Part shown: piece after piece, positions 7,366-15,529 of the stretch | How the letters are laid out: every line of letters starts with the position of its first letter | How positions within the stretch are numbered: the first letter of the stretch is position 1 | Source of the DNA: Anaerolineae bacterium | Lineage (GTDB): Bacteria; Chloroflexota; Anaerolineae; B4-G1; SLSP01 | Direction of reading: 5' to 3' | Assembly (NCBI GenBank): GCA_016927095.1 | Contig: JAFGNI010000193.1 | Coordinates: 1-35,804, forward strand | DNA length: 35,804 nt | Program-made: the position numbers and the translations under genes | The notes under the pieces: generated by a model | Database searches by the model: none | The model's input: only the letters and a program-made list of their open reading frames with translations | What the model was told of the DNA's origin: nothing

Positions 7366-8285
7366 CGGATGATCCGCGACAGCTAGTGGTGTTGAGCGGT
7401 AAGGGAGGCACCGGAAAGACATCGGTCGCCGCAGCCTTCGCGCATTTGGCGTCACAGGCGTTCGCCATCAGCATTGCCGATGCGGATGTCGATGCGGCGA
7501 ATCTCGAACTGGTGCTGGATGTGAAGCAGGTGGCGTCGCACGAGTTCCAGAGCGGCTTTCTGGCGCACATTGATCCCGATCTCTGCATCTCTTGCGGTCA
7601 GTGCTATGCAGGATGCTACTTTGATGCCATTATACCGGGAGAGTTGGGTGTCCCCTATCGGGTTGACCCTACCGCATGTGAGGGCTGTGGGGCCTGCCAA
7701 TACCGGTGTCCCGTGGACGCCATCGCGATGCTCACGCCTCCGAACGGCCTGTGGTATGAGTCGGTGACGCGTTTCGGTCCCCTGTACCACGCGCATCTCT
7801 TTGCCGGGGGCGAGAACTCCGGCAAGCTGGTGACGCTGGTTAAGCAGCAGGCACGGCTCAGGGCGCTCGACGAGGGTCGCGACCTGGTCCTTGTTGACGG
7901 CCCACCTGGCATTGGGTGTCCGGTGATCTCGGCAGCATCGGGCGCGTCACTGGCGCTCTTGGTGGTCGAGCCCACATTATCGGGGGTGCACGATCTCCGC
8001 CGGGTGCTCGATCTGGTAGCGCATTTCGATGTACCTGCTGCGGTGATGGTCAACAAAGCAGATCTGAGCGGCCCGCGCACACAGGAGATCAGAGCCTTTT
8101 GCCGGGAGAGGCATATTCCGTTGGTGGGTGAGATTCCCTATGACACCGTCGTGACCGAGGCCATGGTACAGGGCGTGCCGGTGACGGAGTTCACCGATGG
8201 TCCGGTGACGCAGGTCCTCTCCGAGAGCTGGACTATAATCAGTGACATCCTGATGCAAACGGAGGCCACCGATGTCCGAACGTAA
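7362..8285 (+). CDS. MinD/Mrp-like P-loop ATPase with inserted 2x[4Fe-4S] ferredoxin domain (second copy)
   Basis: 307 residues, a divergent paralogue of the gene just upstream. Walker A SGKGGTGKTS lies at residues 12-21. DADVDAANLEL is followed by two ferredoxin cysteine sets at about C75-C85 (CISCGQC) and C106-C116 (CEGCGACQYRCP), then VDGPPGIGCPV as the switch region. The overlap ATGA with its neighbour implies equal expression. Its 3' end overlaps the DUF1232 gene by 14 bp. By analogy with the Desulfovibrio orange-protein complex it should deliver or protect an Fe-S or Mo cluster, possibly with a spatial role. That is inference. Confidence 0.9.
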   Translation: MTDDPRQLVVLSGKGGTGKTSVAAAFAHLASQAFAISIADADVDAANLELVLDVKQVASHEFQSGFLAHIDPDLCISCGQCYAGCYFDAIIPGELGVPYRVDPTACEGCGACQYRCPVDAIAMLTPPNGLWYESVTRFGPLYHAHLFAGGENSGKLVTLVKQQARLRALDEGRDLVLVDGPPGIGCPVISAASGASLALLVVEPTLSGVHDLRRVLDLVAHFDVPAAVMVNKADLSGPRTQEIRAFCRERHIPLVGEIPYDTVVTEAMVQGVPVTEFTDGPVTQVLSESWTIISDILMQTEATDVRT

Positions 8286-8541
8286 GATAGAGCGAGCTGA
8301 TGTCGCCGACCGACTTGGGGCGTTCCTGACGCCACTGTCGATGCGCGGCATACCCGTATGGGTTGTCTACTTCCTGGCGTTGTTGGGGGCGATCTACATC
8401 CTGAACCCTACAGCCGGGGTGCTGGAGCTGCTCCCCGACAATCTGCCCTTTATCGGCAACCTTGACGAAGGCGTGGCGTTCGCACTGCTCTGGTACGGCC
8501 TCGTTGAGCTGTTCGAAACGAAACGGCTTAACGAAGACTGA
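8272..8541 (+). CDS. DUF1232-like small membrane protein
   Basis: 89 residues. A hydrophobic helix at about 27-45 (IPVWVVYFLALLGAIYIL) is followed by NPTAGVLELLPDNLPFIGNLDEG, which fits the DUF1232 pattern (YxxSPxDxxPDxxPxxGxxDD) with changes, and a second short hydrophobic helix. GGAG lies 9 bp before the ATG, inside the end of the ATPase gene. The 14-bp overlap ties its translation to the ATPases. DUF1232 has no known biochemical function. A membrane anchor for the ATPase/cofactor complex is a guess from position. Confidence 0.7.
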   Translation: MSERKIERADVADRLGAFLTPLSMRGIPVWVVYFLALLGAIYILNPTAGVLELLPDNLPFIGNLDEGVAFALLWYGLVELFETKRLNED

Positions 8542-8565
8542 CAGACCGCTAGACTCTGATATAAT
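8538..8565 (+). promoter_or_regulatory. Internal promoter before the DUF59 gene
   Basis: CTGACA at 8538-8543, 16-bp spacer, perfect TATAAT at 8560-8565. The -35 overlaps the stop codon of the DUF1232 gene. Transcription should begin near 8572, only a few bases before the start codon. Confidence 0.7.
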
Positions 8566-8574
8566 GTCTTTGAG

Positions 8575-8886
8575 GTGATCATGGGCACGGATATGACGTT
8601 ACGCGAGCGAGTTCTAATGCGGCTGGTGGAGGTGATTGATCCCGAGACCGGTGTGGATGTGTTGCGCATGCGTCTCGTCCAGGACTTGACCGTTGATGAG
8701 TCCACCGGTGCGGTCTCGTACTGCTTTCGTCCCTCTTCGCCGCTTTGTCCCCTGGCGCACAGCCTCGCACTGGATATCAAGCGAGCCGTGGCGTCGGTGG
8801 AGGGCGTAGGGTCGCAGGAGATAGAGGTCGCCGGCTATGTGCGGGCTGAAGAGCTCACGCAGATGATCAACCGAGCCGAAGTCTGA
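8575..8886 (+). CDS. MIP18/DUF59 family Fe-S assembly factor
   Basis: 103 residues from GTG 8575, or 101 from ATG 8581. The family core is clear: VIDPETGVDVLRMRLVQDL at the N-terminus, then the conserved FRPSSPLCPLA segment with the reactive cysteine, and a C-terminal alpha-beta. DUF59 proteins (SufT, MIP18-like, PaaD) help assemble or target Fe-S clusters, which fits an operon with two ferredoxin-containing ATPases. If ATG 8581 is used, GAGGTG lies 3 bp upstream. If GTG is used, the transcript is leaderless. A dedicated promoter allows expression apart from the upstream genes. Confidence 0.85.
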   Translation: MIMGTDMTLRERVLMRLVEVIDPETGVDVLRMRLVQDLTVDESTGAVSYCFRPSSPLCPLAHSLALDIKRAVASVEGVGSQEIEVAGYVRAEELTQMINRAEV

Positions 8887-8948
8887 TTCCTCGCGATAGG
8901 ATACGATTGAGGGTCTTTTCGAGCAGTTCAGCATTCGGAGACGACTAG

Positions 8949-9188
8949 ATGGCGATATACGAGTACCAGTGTCAGGATTGTGGCAGTCAGTTCGAGGCAC
9001 GACGGGCGATGAAGGATGCGGATGCGCCCATTTCGTGCCCGGCGTGCGGCAGTCAGCATTCACAGCGTGGCCTATCTGTGTTCTTCTCGGCGCGCCCGGG
9101 CGGTTCCGGCTCTATGAGTACATCGAGCAGTAGCAGTGGTTGCGCCTCGTGCAGCAGCCACTCCTGTGCAAGTTGCGGCGGACACTAG
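8949..9188 (+). CDS. FmdB-type zinc-ribbon protein with Ser/Cys-rich tail
   Basis: 79 residues. The FmdB domain is at 1-45: MAIYEYQCQDCG, then CPACGS, giving the two CxxC knuckles (C8/C11 and C30/C33). The tail has two further CASC pairs separated by serines and ends GGH, a common metal-binding tail in this family. CGGAG lies 9 bp before the ATG. FmdB family members have been called regulators of formamidase, but the role of such short ribbons is not established. It is the last gene before the strong terminator at 9219. Confidence 0.85.
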   Translation: MAIYEYQCQDCGSQFEARRAMKDADAPISCPACGSQHSQRGLSVFFSARPGGSGSMSTSSSSSGCASCSSHSCASCGGH

Positions 9189-9218
9189 ACGTCGCCTCTG
9201 ACAGTTTGGTTGTGACAC

Positions 9219-9255
9219 ACATCGCCCTCACACGAGGGCGATGTTGTCTTTTTCG
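9219..9255 (+). terminator. Intrinsic terminator of the orange-protein-like operon
   Basis: An 11-bp perfect stem (9219-9229 with 9234-9244, core CATCGCCCTC/GAGGGCGATG), 4-nt ACAC loop, then TGTCTTTTT. It stands 30 bp after the FmdB-type stop and ends the unit that begins at 3664. Confidence 0.9.
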
Positions 9256-9575
9256 GGCATAGAGTCGTTTGGTTCGCGATCACGCCTGATCCACAAGAGC
9301 CTGGACTGGGAACCTCCTCATAGCTGAGATGTTGCGGGCGCACAGCCGTCCCCGATAGGGAAGGGGATTGGGCCCGCCTCAAGGATAGCGAGGCGCCGCT
9401 TTCTAGCAAGCTCTGTCAGTGTTGGCGCTAGGAGTCTAGCTAACTGATCTTTTTCCGGTAAACTATGGGCCAGTTCGCTTAAGCGTGCCGGCGATCCGGG
9501 GTTGTTGACCTCAGTCCGTCGATCTAGCGTGAGGTCGCGCGCTTGCTGGATACGCTCTTCTACTACGCTGGAGGT
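9256..9575. other. Intergenic region with no recognised feature
   Basis: About 320 bp between the operon terminator and the ROK gene. I see only a 6-bp hairpin (CGCCTC/GAGGCG near 9376-9396) and no good promoter, tRNA or conserved RNA motif. Reading frames here lack ribosome sites and recognisable protein. Confidence 0.5.
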
Positions 9576-9578
9576 ATG

Positions 9579-10538
9579 ATGTCGTCTTCTCACTACATCG
9601 CCGTCGACCTGGGTGGCACTCAGATACGGGCCGCGCGATTCTCTGAGTCACACGAGATGGAGACGCGCTTTGCCGTCGAGACGGGAGCGGATGAGGGCTT
9701 CGACGCGGTCTTCTCGCGGGTGACGGACGCGGTACGCCAAGTGTGGCCTGCAAGTGGGGATGTCGCGGCTGTGGGCCTGGGCGCTCCTGGTCCGCTGAAC
9801 TTCCGCACCGGAATACTCCGCTTTGCTCCGAATCTGCCCGGATGGGTCAACGTGCCTCTGCGCGACATGCTCTGTGAGCAGCTGGGCGTCCCTGCCTTCG
9901 TCGGCAACGACGCTGATGTTGCCGCGTTGGCAGAGCACCGATTTGGTGCCGGGAAGGGCGTCGCGCACATGATCTACCTGACGATCAGCACGGGGATAGG
10001 CGGCGGCATGATCTTCAATAACCGTCTGTTCACCGGAGGTCACGGCCTGGGCGGCGAGGTGGGTCACGTTGGCGTGGACCCGCGCGGTCCACGGCACACG
10101 TGCGGCAACATCGGCTGCTTGGAGGTCATGGCTTCCGGCACAGCGATTGCGCGGCGTGCCCGGGAACGATTGGCAGCGGGTGAGAAGAGCAGCCTGATTG
10201 ACCTCGTAGATGGCGACCTTGCGCGCATCACCGCCAGAGAGGTCAGTGAGGCGGGTCAGGCGGGCGATCCACTGGCGATATCGGTCTTTCGCGAGGCAGG
10301 CACCTACATCGGCTCGATGTTGGTGGGTCTGATGTATATGCTGAATCCAACCCTCTTCGTGTTGGGGGGAAGCGTCACCCTCGCCGGTGATTTGCTGTTT
10401 GATCCGATACGCGCGACAGTGGCGGATCGTGCACCGCAGGCCTACCTGGAGCTGACCCGCATTGTGCGGGCCGAATTGGGTGGCGATGTGGGGCTATGGG
10501 GGGCGTTGGCGTTGGCTCTGATGGAGCTGGAAGCCTAA
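9579..10538 (+). CDS. ROK family sugar kinase (glucokinase-like)
   Basis: 319 residues from ATG 9579 (adjacent ATGs at 9576 and 9579, GGAGG at 9570-9574). It phosphorylates a hexose with ATP. The N-terminal phosphate loop is DLGGTQIRAARF. The catalytic loop VGNDADVAALAEHRFGAG has the expected Asp, followed by TISTGIGGGM. The ROK zinc motif reads HTCGNIGCLE: the first Cys of the usual CxCGxxGC is a His, which can still bind zinc. A second glycine motif FVLGGSVTLAG lies near the end. No repressor-type HTH is present, so it is a kinase. The exact sugar is not determinable. It appears monocistronic. Confidence 0.9.
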   Translation: MSSSHYIAVDLGGTQIRAARFSESHEMETRFAVETGADEGFDAVFSRVTDAVRQVWPASGDVAAVGLGAPGPLNFRTGILRFAPNLPGWVNVPLRDMLCEQLGVPAFVGNDADVAALAEHRFGAGKGVAHMIYLTISTGIGGGMIFNNRLFTGGHGLGGEVGHVGVDPRGPRHTCGNIGCLEVMASGTAIARRARERLAAGEKSSLIDLVDGDLARITAREVSEAGQAGDPLAISVFREAGTYIGSMLVGLMYMLNPTLFVLGGSVTLAGDLLFDPIRATVADRAPQAYLELTRIVRAELGGDVGLWGALALALMELEA

Positions 10539-10681
10539 GGCGTTTCCCCAGTGTGTGGCACGATGCCTTGGGCAATGGATGGCTTGCCGATAGCCGTTGT
10601 TCCACTTGCTTGGGATTTTGGCCGGCAACGCGGCGCGCCAAGGGTCTCTAGATGTAGCATAATAACGTGGGGTGTGTGAAT

Positions 10682-12487
10682 ATGTCGCGGTTACTGGTTG
10701 TGCTGACTGCTATCGAGGTGATTGCCGTTGTGGCAATCGGCTGGATGCTGGGACCGGGCTTGGATCAACGGCTGTTGCCGGGTGTTTGGGTGTGGGATGC
10801 GTCCTTGGGGGGGATGACGGTCGAGGAGGCAGCCGCCCGATTGGAAACGACACTGCCACTGCACCAGCCGAGTATCGTCCTTTTGGGGCCTGAGGAGCAA
10901 CGATGGGCGCTGTCTCCCGCAGACCTTGGGATGAGCGTCAATGCTGAGGCAACGCTGGCCCAGGCATATCGGGTAGGGCACGAGCAAGTGGGACGCGAGG
11001 TCTTTGCGGAGCGCATTGACGTCATTCTGAACGGCACCCACCTTTCGCCGGTGCTGACTTGGGATGCTGATCTTGCCCGGGGCGTGCTTAACGCTGTGGC
11101 CAACGAACTGACGCTTCCGGCGCAGGATGCTGCCGTCCGGCTACAGGGCGCTCAGGTCATCCTCGAGCCGGGCAAGGTTGGCCGGCGCATGGAGGTCTCC
11201 GCAACCCTTCAGGCTCTGCTCCCGGCGCTTCACGCACTGGAGCCCCTGGAGATGGTCGCGCCCGTCACTGAGCTACCGCCAGCCATCGATGACGCGCAGG
11301 CTCAAGTAGCGATTCACATCGCCGAGGAGATGCTTGCCGAGCCCCTGACCCTACTGCTTTCCGATCCCGGGGAGGGAGACCCCGGTCCTTGGGAGATCCC
11401 TCCTGACGTGCTGGCGAAGATGATGACCATCCACGTGCAGGCCGATCAGGTCTCGGTAGCGTTGGATCAGGCTGCACTGGCACAGCAGTTGGGCACGTTG
11501 GCGACGGCCCTCTACCGGGCACCGGTCGACGCCACCTTCGAGTTCAATACCGATACGCTCGAGATGACCGTCACCTCATCCAGCCGGACAGGTCGAGAGA
11601 TGGATGTCGCCGCTTCCGTGCAGAAGGTCAATGAGATGCTCCGTGCCGGTGAGCACTGGGTGCCGCTGGTGATCAAGACCATCGAGCCTGAGGTGCCCGA
11701 CACGCTCACTGCTGAGGACCTCGGCATCCGGGAGTTAGTGGCTGTTGGCGAGTCCTATTTCACCGGGTCTTCCTCGGCACGGGACAGTAACATCCGCTTG
11801 GGTGCGTCGAAGTTCGACGGCGTGCTGATCGCGCCTGGCGAAGTCTTTTCCTTCAATGAGCATCTCGGCGACGTGACACCGGAGGCAGGTTACGATGAGT
11901 CCTATGTGATCATCGGCAACCGGACCGTTCCGGGCGTCGGTGGCGGCATCTGCCAGGTGGCGACGACGGCTTTCCGTGCCGCTTACTTTGGCGGCTACCC
12001 GATTATCGAGCGTTGGCCGCATGCCTATCGGGTAGGGTACTACGAGATTGGCGGCTTCGGCCCTGGCTTCGATGCCACCATATACTCGCCTGTGGTGGAC
12101 TTCCGGTTCCAGAACGACACCCCCCATCACTTGCTGATCACCACGGAGGTCGATGCTGCCAACTCCCGGCTGCGGTTCCTTTTCTATAGTACCGACATAG
12201 GACGTGAGGTGGAGCAGATCGGCCCGGAGTGGGGAGATCCGGTGTCACCTGGGCCGCCGGTCTACGAGTACGACGCATCGCTGCCGGCTGGCACGGTGCG
12301 CAAGTTGGAGAGCGCCCACGATGGTCTGAGCGCCGTCCTGGGCCGGGTGGTGCGGGATGCGGACGGCAACGTTCTGTATGAGGATGAGTTCGTCAGTGAT
12401 TTCATCCCGTGGCCCACGCGTTATGCCTTTGGGCCTGGGTACGTGCCGCCGGCGAACGCTGAGGTTGTCGGTACGCCCGAGCCATAG
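10682..12487 (+). CDS. VanW family protein with peptidoglycan-binding-like (PG_binding_4) repeats
   Basis: 601 residues from ATG 10682 (GGGGTG at 10669-10674). One N-terminal transmembrane segment (about 4-24) anchors an extracytoplasmic protein. Residues about 60-350 contain two repeats of the type seen before VanW domains (YoaR-like). The VanW domain runs from about 360 to 520, with GEVFSFNEHLGD, the GVGGGICQVATT signature, and VDFRFQNDTPHHLLI. The C-terminus is a beta-rich tail. VanW proteins are linked to the cell envelope, but their activity is unproven. It is followed by a hairpin at 12509 and convergent with the next gene. Confidence 0.88.
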   Translation: MSRLLVVLTAIEVIAVVAIGWMLGPGLDQRLLPGVWVWDASLGGMTVEEAAARLETTLPLHQPSIVLLGPEEQRWALSPADLGMSVNAEATLAQAYRVGHEQVGREVFAERIDVILNGTHLSPVLTWDADLARGVLNAVANELTLPAQDAAVRLQGAQVILEPGKVGRRMEVSATLQALLPALHALEPLEMVAPVTELPPAIDDAQAQVAIHIAEEMLAEPLTLLLSDPGEGDPGPWEIPPDVLAKMMTIHVQADQVSVALDQAALAQQLGTLATALYRAPVDATFEFNTDTLEMTVTSSSRTGREMDVAASVQKVNEMLRAGEHWVPLVIKTIEPEVPDTLTAEDLGIRELVAVGESYFTGSSSARDSNIRLGASKFDGVLIAPGEVFSFNEHLGDVTPEAGYDESYVIIGNRTVPGVGGGICQVATTAFRAAYFGGYPIIERWPHAYRVGYYEIGGFGPGFDATIYSPVVDFRFQNDTPHHLLITTEVDAANSRLRFLFYSTDIGREVEQIGPEWGDPVSPGPPVYEYDASLPAGTVRKLESAHDGLSAVLGRVVRDADGNVLYEDEFVSDFIPWPTRYAFGPGYVPPANAEVVGTPEP

Positions 12488-12508
12488 CACCGTCGGATAG
12501 CTAATAGG

Positions 12509-12539
12509 AAGCGCGCCCTCGACTGGCGAGGGCGCGCTT
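12509..12539. terminator. Bidirectional terminator hairpin
   Basis: A 13-bp stem (12509-12521 with 12527-12539; core GCGCGCCCTCG/CGAGGGCGCGC) with a 5-nt loop lies between convergent genes. T-runs are short on both strands, so efficiency is uncertain. Confidence 0.65.
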
Positions 12540-12585
12540 ACGTGTGGGCTTGGCCGTCCCAACTAACAAGGTAGGCTATGTTGGT

Positions 12586-13719
12586 CTAGGCGTAGTCTTC
12601 CTCCAGCTCGTCGGCCTGCTTCACCCATGCTTGTATCTCGAAGTTGACCTTCTGGACAAAGCTCATAGGTGGCAGGCTCGCGCCCTGGGCATACTCCAAC
12701 TCCTTGACGCGTGCCTTGACGCGCAACGCGCTGGTCTCCAGCGTGATCTCCTGTCCGGGACTGAGCATCACAATATCGCCCTTGGGTTCCAGCTTCGATC
12801 GAAGATCCGGGTCGCTGAACGCGTATTGGCTCGCCAGGACCTTGGTCACGGTGCGAATATCGCTCTTGTCAAAGAGCCAGGCCTCGAAGGCCGTCACCTT
12901 CTTGGGATCCCCGGCACCGATCGTCTCTGAGATGCCGATGCCGCACTCACCCAGGAAATCGTTGCCAATCTCAATGCTGAATGAGGGGTCGAAGTAGTCA
13001 TCGCCGAGGACGTAGGGGGTACTGAACGACTTAACCGGTTCCTGACCTTCCACAACGCCCACACCAGGTTCGGGGACGGCTACACGAGGCTGTTTCGCCC
13101 TGGCCTCGCGCTTAGGAGCTGCTCCTGCTTTGCGTGAGGTGAGCAGGTACCAGATGATGCCGGCTGCCCCAATGACCAGCAGGGCGACCGCGGCAATCGC
13201 CACGATCCTCAGGAGCCTGGCCAACGGCGTTGCGCCAACTTCGCTCTCCTCACCTTCAGCCGGCAGCGCTTCCTCGGGTGCTGCAATGCCCTGTTCCGTC
13301 GCGGCAATCTGTTGCACCCCGTTCAGCGCCGAGAGGTAGTTCTCAAGCCGGTACTGGGGCGCTTTGTTAATGGCGGTCTCCATATCCTGCTGCAGAAGCT
13401 CATCGTCCGCCAGCCAGGGGACGGTCCTGGCCTTAGGCAGATCCAGACCGAGCCGATTCTCGAGCAGGGCTAGGTCTCCTGTGTTGTAGTACTCCTGAGA
13501 GGCATAGGCGAGATAGGCTGACTTGTAGTCCTCGCGAAGATGCCCTGGTGTGGCGTTCGTCCACTCAACGGGAGCGAGTCCCCAACCGATGACAAACCAA
13601 CCGATCAGGATTCCAACGACTAGGGAAATCAGTGCCTTGTACTTGTCCCAGATGGGTTGGATCTTGACCATCGCTTGGGCGAAGATGGTGAAGCCCTTGG
13701 CAAGAAGTGTGTCGAACAT
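12586..13719 (-). CDS. Conserved-looking two-TM protein of unknown function
   Basis: 377 residues from the ATG at 13719, preceded by GGGAGGG. I do not recognise a Pfam family. Residues 29-48 form a transmembrane helix. Residues 55-165 are soluble and helical (DYKSAYLAYASQEYYNTGD, suggesting a helical repeat). A second membrane helix is at 169-193, followed by a basic, proline-rich linker. Residues about 230-377 form a beta-rich cytoplasmic domain containing FDPSFSIEIGNDFLGECGIGISE. Similar hypothetical proteins are familiar from Anaerolineae genomes (memory only). It converges on the VanW gene and is divergent from the O-antigen ligase-like gene. No enzymatic motif is visible. Confidence 0.75.
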   Translation of the reverse strand: MFDTLLAKGFTIFAQAMVKIQPIWDKYKALISLVVGILIGWFVIGWGLAPVEWTNATPGHLREDYKSAYLAYASQEYYNTGDLALLENRLGLDLPKARTVPWLADDELLQQDMETAINKAPQYRLENYLSALNGVQQIAATEQGIAAPEEALPAEGEESEVGATPLARLLRIVAIAAVALLVIGAAGIIWYLLTSRKAGAAPKREARAKQPRVAVPEPGVGVVEGQEPVKSFSTPYVLGDDYFDPSFSIEIGNDFLGECGIGISETIGAGDPKKVTAFEAWLFDKSDIRTVTKVLASQYAFSDPDLRSKLEPKGDIVMLSPGQEITLETSALRVKARVKELEYAQGASLPPMSFVQKVNFEIQAWVKQADELEEDYA

Positions 13720-13776
13720 AAGATATCCCTCCCGGCTTAGATGGGGTGAGCCTACCTTTTCTCTTACCAAGGTTAC

Positions 13777-13804
13777 CATATATCTTATCGTTTTGCAAGT
13801 TCAA
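13777..13804 (-). promoter_or_regulatory. Candidate promoter of the two-TM protein gene
   Basis: On the minus strand, TTGAAC (13804-13799), 16-bp spacer, TATATG (13782-13777) inside an AT-rich stretch. This would give a leader of about 50 nt before the ATG at 13719. Confidence 0.4.
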
Positions 13805-13872
13805 CCTACTATCTGCGATGGGATTTTCTGTGACATGCGGGCTCATTTACAATTCGTGCTGAGCTCAAGCGC

Positions 13873-13900
13873 TTGACCGTCCTAGGCCGACCGGTATAAT
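13873..13900 (+). promoter_or_regulatory. Promoter of the O-antigen ligase-like gene (leaderless)
   Basis: TTGACC at 13873-13878, 16-bp spacer, perfect TATAAT at 13895-13900. The ATG at 13910 is 9 bp beyond the -10 box and has no Shine-Dalgarno sequence, so the mRNA should begin at or just before the start codon. Confidence 0.75.
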
Positions 13901-13909
13901 CACCTAAAC

Positions 13910-15433
13910 ATGTCGACCGTCCACTGGCGTACGCTAATCCAGGACCTTCTTGCGGAAAGCCCCTTGCGTGGCCTGTTGTTCAATCGCCGGCGTTGGCTTC
14001 TGTGGGCCGTGGCGGTTGTGATAGTGGGGCTGGGCGGCAGCGCTATCGGCTGGCTGCTCGCCGAGGCCGGCGTTGTCATTGTCGCCGCACTGGTCGCTGC
14101 CCTCGTTGCCGCTGTGATGATGCTCAAAGACATGGAGACAGCCTATGTTGCCGTGATCGCTGTGATCTCTCTGTTGCCCTTTGGGTCACTTCCCTTCAGC
14201 ATTGGCTTCACGCCAACCTTTCTTGATCTCGCGCTCATAGGGTTATTTGGTACGTGGGTGCTAGCGCTCCTGCTGAGCGAGGAACAAGCCATCATCGCGA
14301 CGCCGGTTGGCGGACCGGTTCTGGCTTTTGCGCTGCTGGCTGTGGTCGCCTTTGTGGCAGGGCTGTCGCACGGTGCGCTGACAACCTATCTGATTCGCCA
14401 CTTTGCCGAGGTACTGATGAGCATCGCGCTCTTCTACCTCGTGGTGAACACGGTTCGCGACACGGATCGCCTGGGGCGATTGGTGCGCTGGCTGATCCTG
14501 GGCGCCGGTGCAGCAGCTGGGATTGGTATCGTTCTCTACGTGATCCCTGAGAATCTGGCTATTCGGGGGCTCTCCGCTTTGGGACGTTTCGGCTACCCCA
14601 CCGGTCCCGGCGTTATCTGGTACATTCGTGACGATCCCGCTGAGATGAAGCGGGCCATGGGGACATCGGTGCAGCCCAACGTCCTGGGAAGCCTGCTCAG
14701 CTTCGGGCTGGTCATGCTCACGCCGCAACTGGTCACCAAGCGTCCCATCCTTCGCCGGGTGGCGACGGTGCTGCTGATGGGGCTGGTGGGGGTCTGCCTG
14801 ATCCTGACCGTCTCCCGAAGCGCGATGCTAGGCGCTGGGGGCGCTATCATCGCGATCAGCATCCTGCGCTATCGTAAGCTCCTGCCGCTCCTGCTGGTCG
14901 CGGCGATCATCTTTGCCGTCTCTCCCTGGTCGCAGGCTCTGCTGACGCACTTCGTGGAAGGATTCCGGGGTGAGGATCTGTCCACCAAAATGCGGTTTGG
15001 TGAGTACAAGGACACCGCCACGCTGATTCAACGCTATCCCCTCTTTGGGGTAGGCTTCTCCGGAGCGCCTGATATCGACATCTATGTCGCTGTAGCCAGC
15101 CTGTACCTGATCATTGCGGCGCAGATGGGCTTGGTTGGCTTGCTTGCCTTCGTGCTCATCTTGGCGGTCGTGCTCTGGCGCTTTTTCAAGTATCGCTCTG
15201 CCGTGAGCGATCATCCCGATTTGGAGCCCTTGTGGTATGGGGTCCATGCGGCGATCATCGGTGGCGCGATCAGCGGCATTTTCGACCACTACTTCTTCAG
15301 TCTGGACTTCCATCATTCTGTGACGCTCTTCTGGCTCGTTGTGGGATTGGCGACGGCAGCTACAGAGCTGGCGGCAAGCGACTCGAAAATGGTCAGGTCC
15401 GACAAGGGCGTGTTGGGTTTGTTCCGATCCTGA
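13910..15433 (+). CDS. O-antigen ligase/polymerase-like (Wzy/WaaL) membrane protein
   Basis: 507 residues with about 12 hydrophobic helices beginning near residue 26. The larger periplasmic loop holds YPLFGVGFSGAPDI near residue 377-390, matching the PLxGxGxG element of O-antigen ligase/Wzy domains (PF04932-like). An arginine-containing segment (VSRSAMLGAGGAI, near 300) is also typical. Proteins of this kind polymerise or ligate lipid-linked oligosaccharides outside the membrane. No sugar-synthesis cluster adjoins it, so the substrate is open. The promoter geometry indicates a leaderless transcript. Confidence 0.8.
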   Translation: MSTVHWRTLIQDLLAESPLRGLLFNRRRWLLWAVAVVIVGLGGSAIGWLLAEAGVVIVAALVAALVAAVMMLKDMETAYVAVIAVISLLPFGSLPFSIGFTPTFLDLALIGLFGTWVLALLLSEEQAIIATPVGGPVLAFALLAVVAFVAGLSHGALTTYLIRHFAEVLMSIALFYLVVNTVRDTDRLGRLVRWLILGAGAAAGIGIVLYVIPENLAIRGLSALGRFGYPTGPGVIWYIRDDPAEMKRAMGTSVQPNVLGSLLSFGLVMLTPQLVTKRPILRRVATVLLMGLVGVCLILTVSRSAMLGAGGAIIAISILRYRKLLPLLLVAAIIFAVSPWSQALLTHFVEGFRGEDLSTKMRFGEYKDTATLIQRYPLFGVGFSGAPDIDIYVAVASLYLIIAAQMGLVGLLAFVLILAVVLWRFFKYRSAVSDHPDLEPLWYGVHAAIIGGAISGIFDHYFFSLDFHHSVTLFWLVVGLATAATELAASDSKMVRSDKGVLGLFRS

Positions 15434-15457
15434 AATGCGCCCTGGCGGCGTGGTTTC

Positions 15458-15486
15458 TTGTTCTTTGTCTGCGCTTCGAGTATACT
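15458..15486 (+). promoter_or_regulatory. Candidate dnaN promoter
   Basis: TTGTTC at 15458-15463, 17-bp spacer, TATACT at 15481-15486. It lies 43 bp before the dnaN start, which has its own CAGGAGG site. Confidence 0.55.
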
Positions 15487-15529
15487 TGGAGAAATCGAAG
15501 AAGCACTTATTGCTCTCAGGAGGCCCTCT

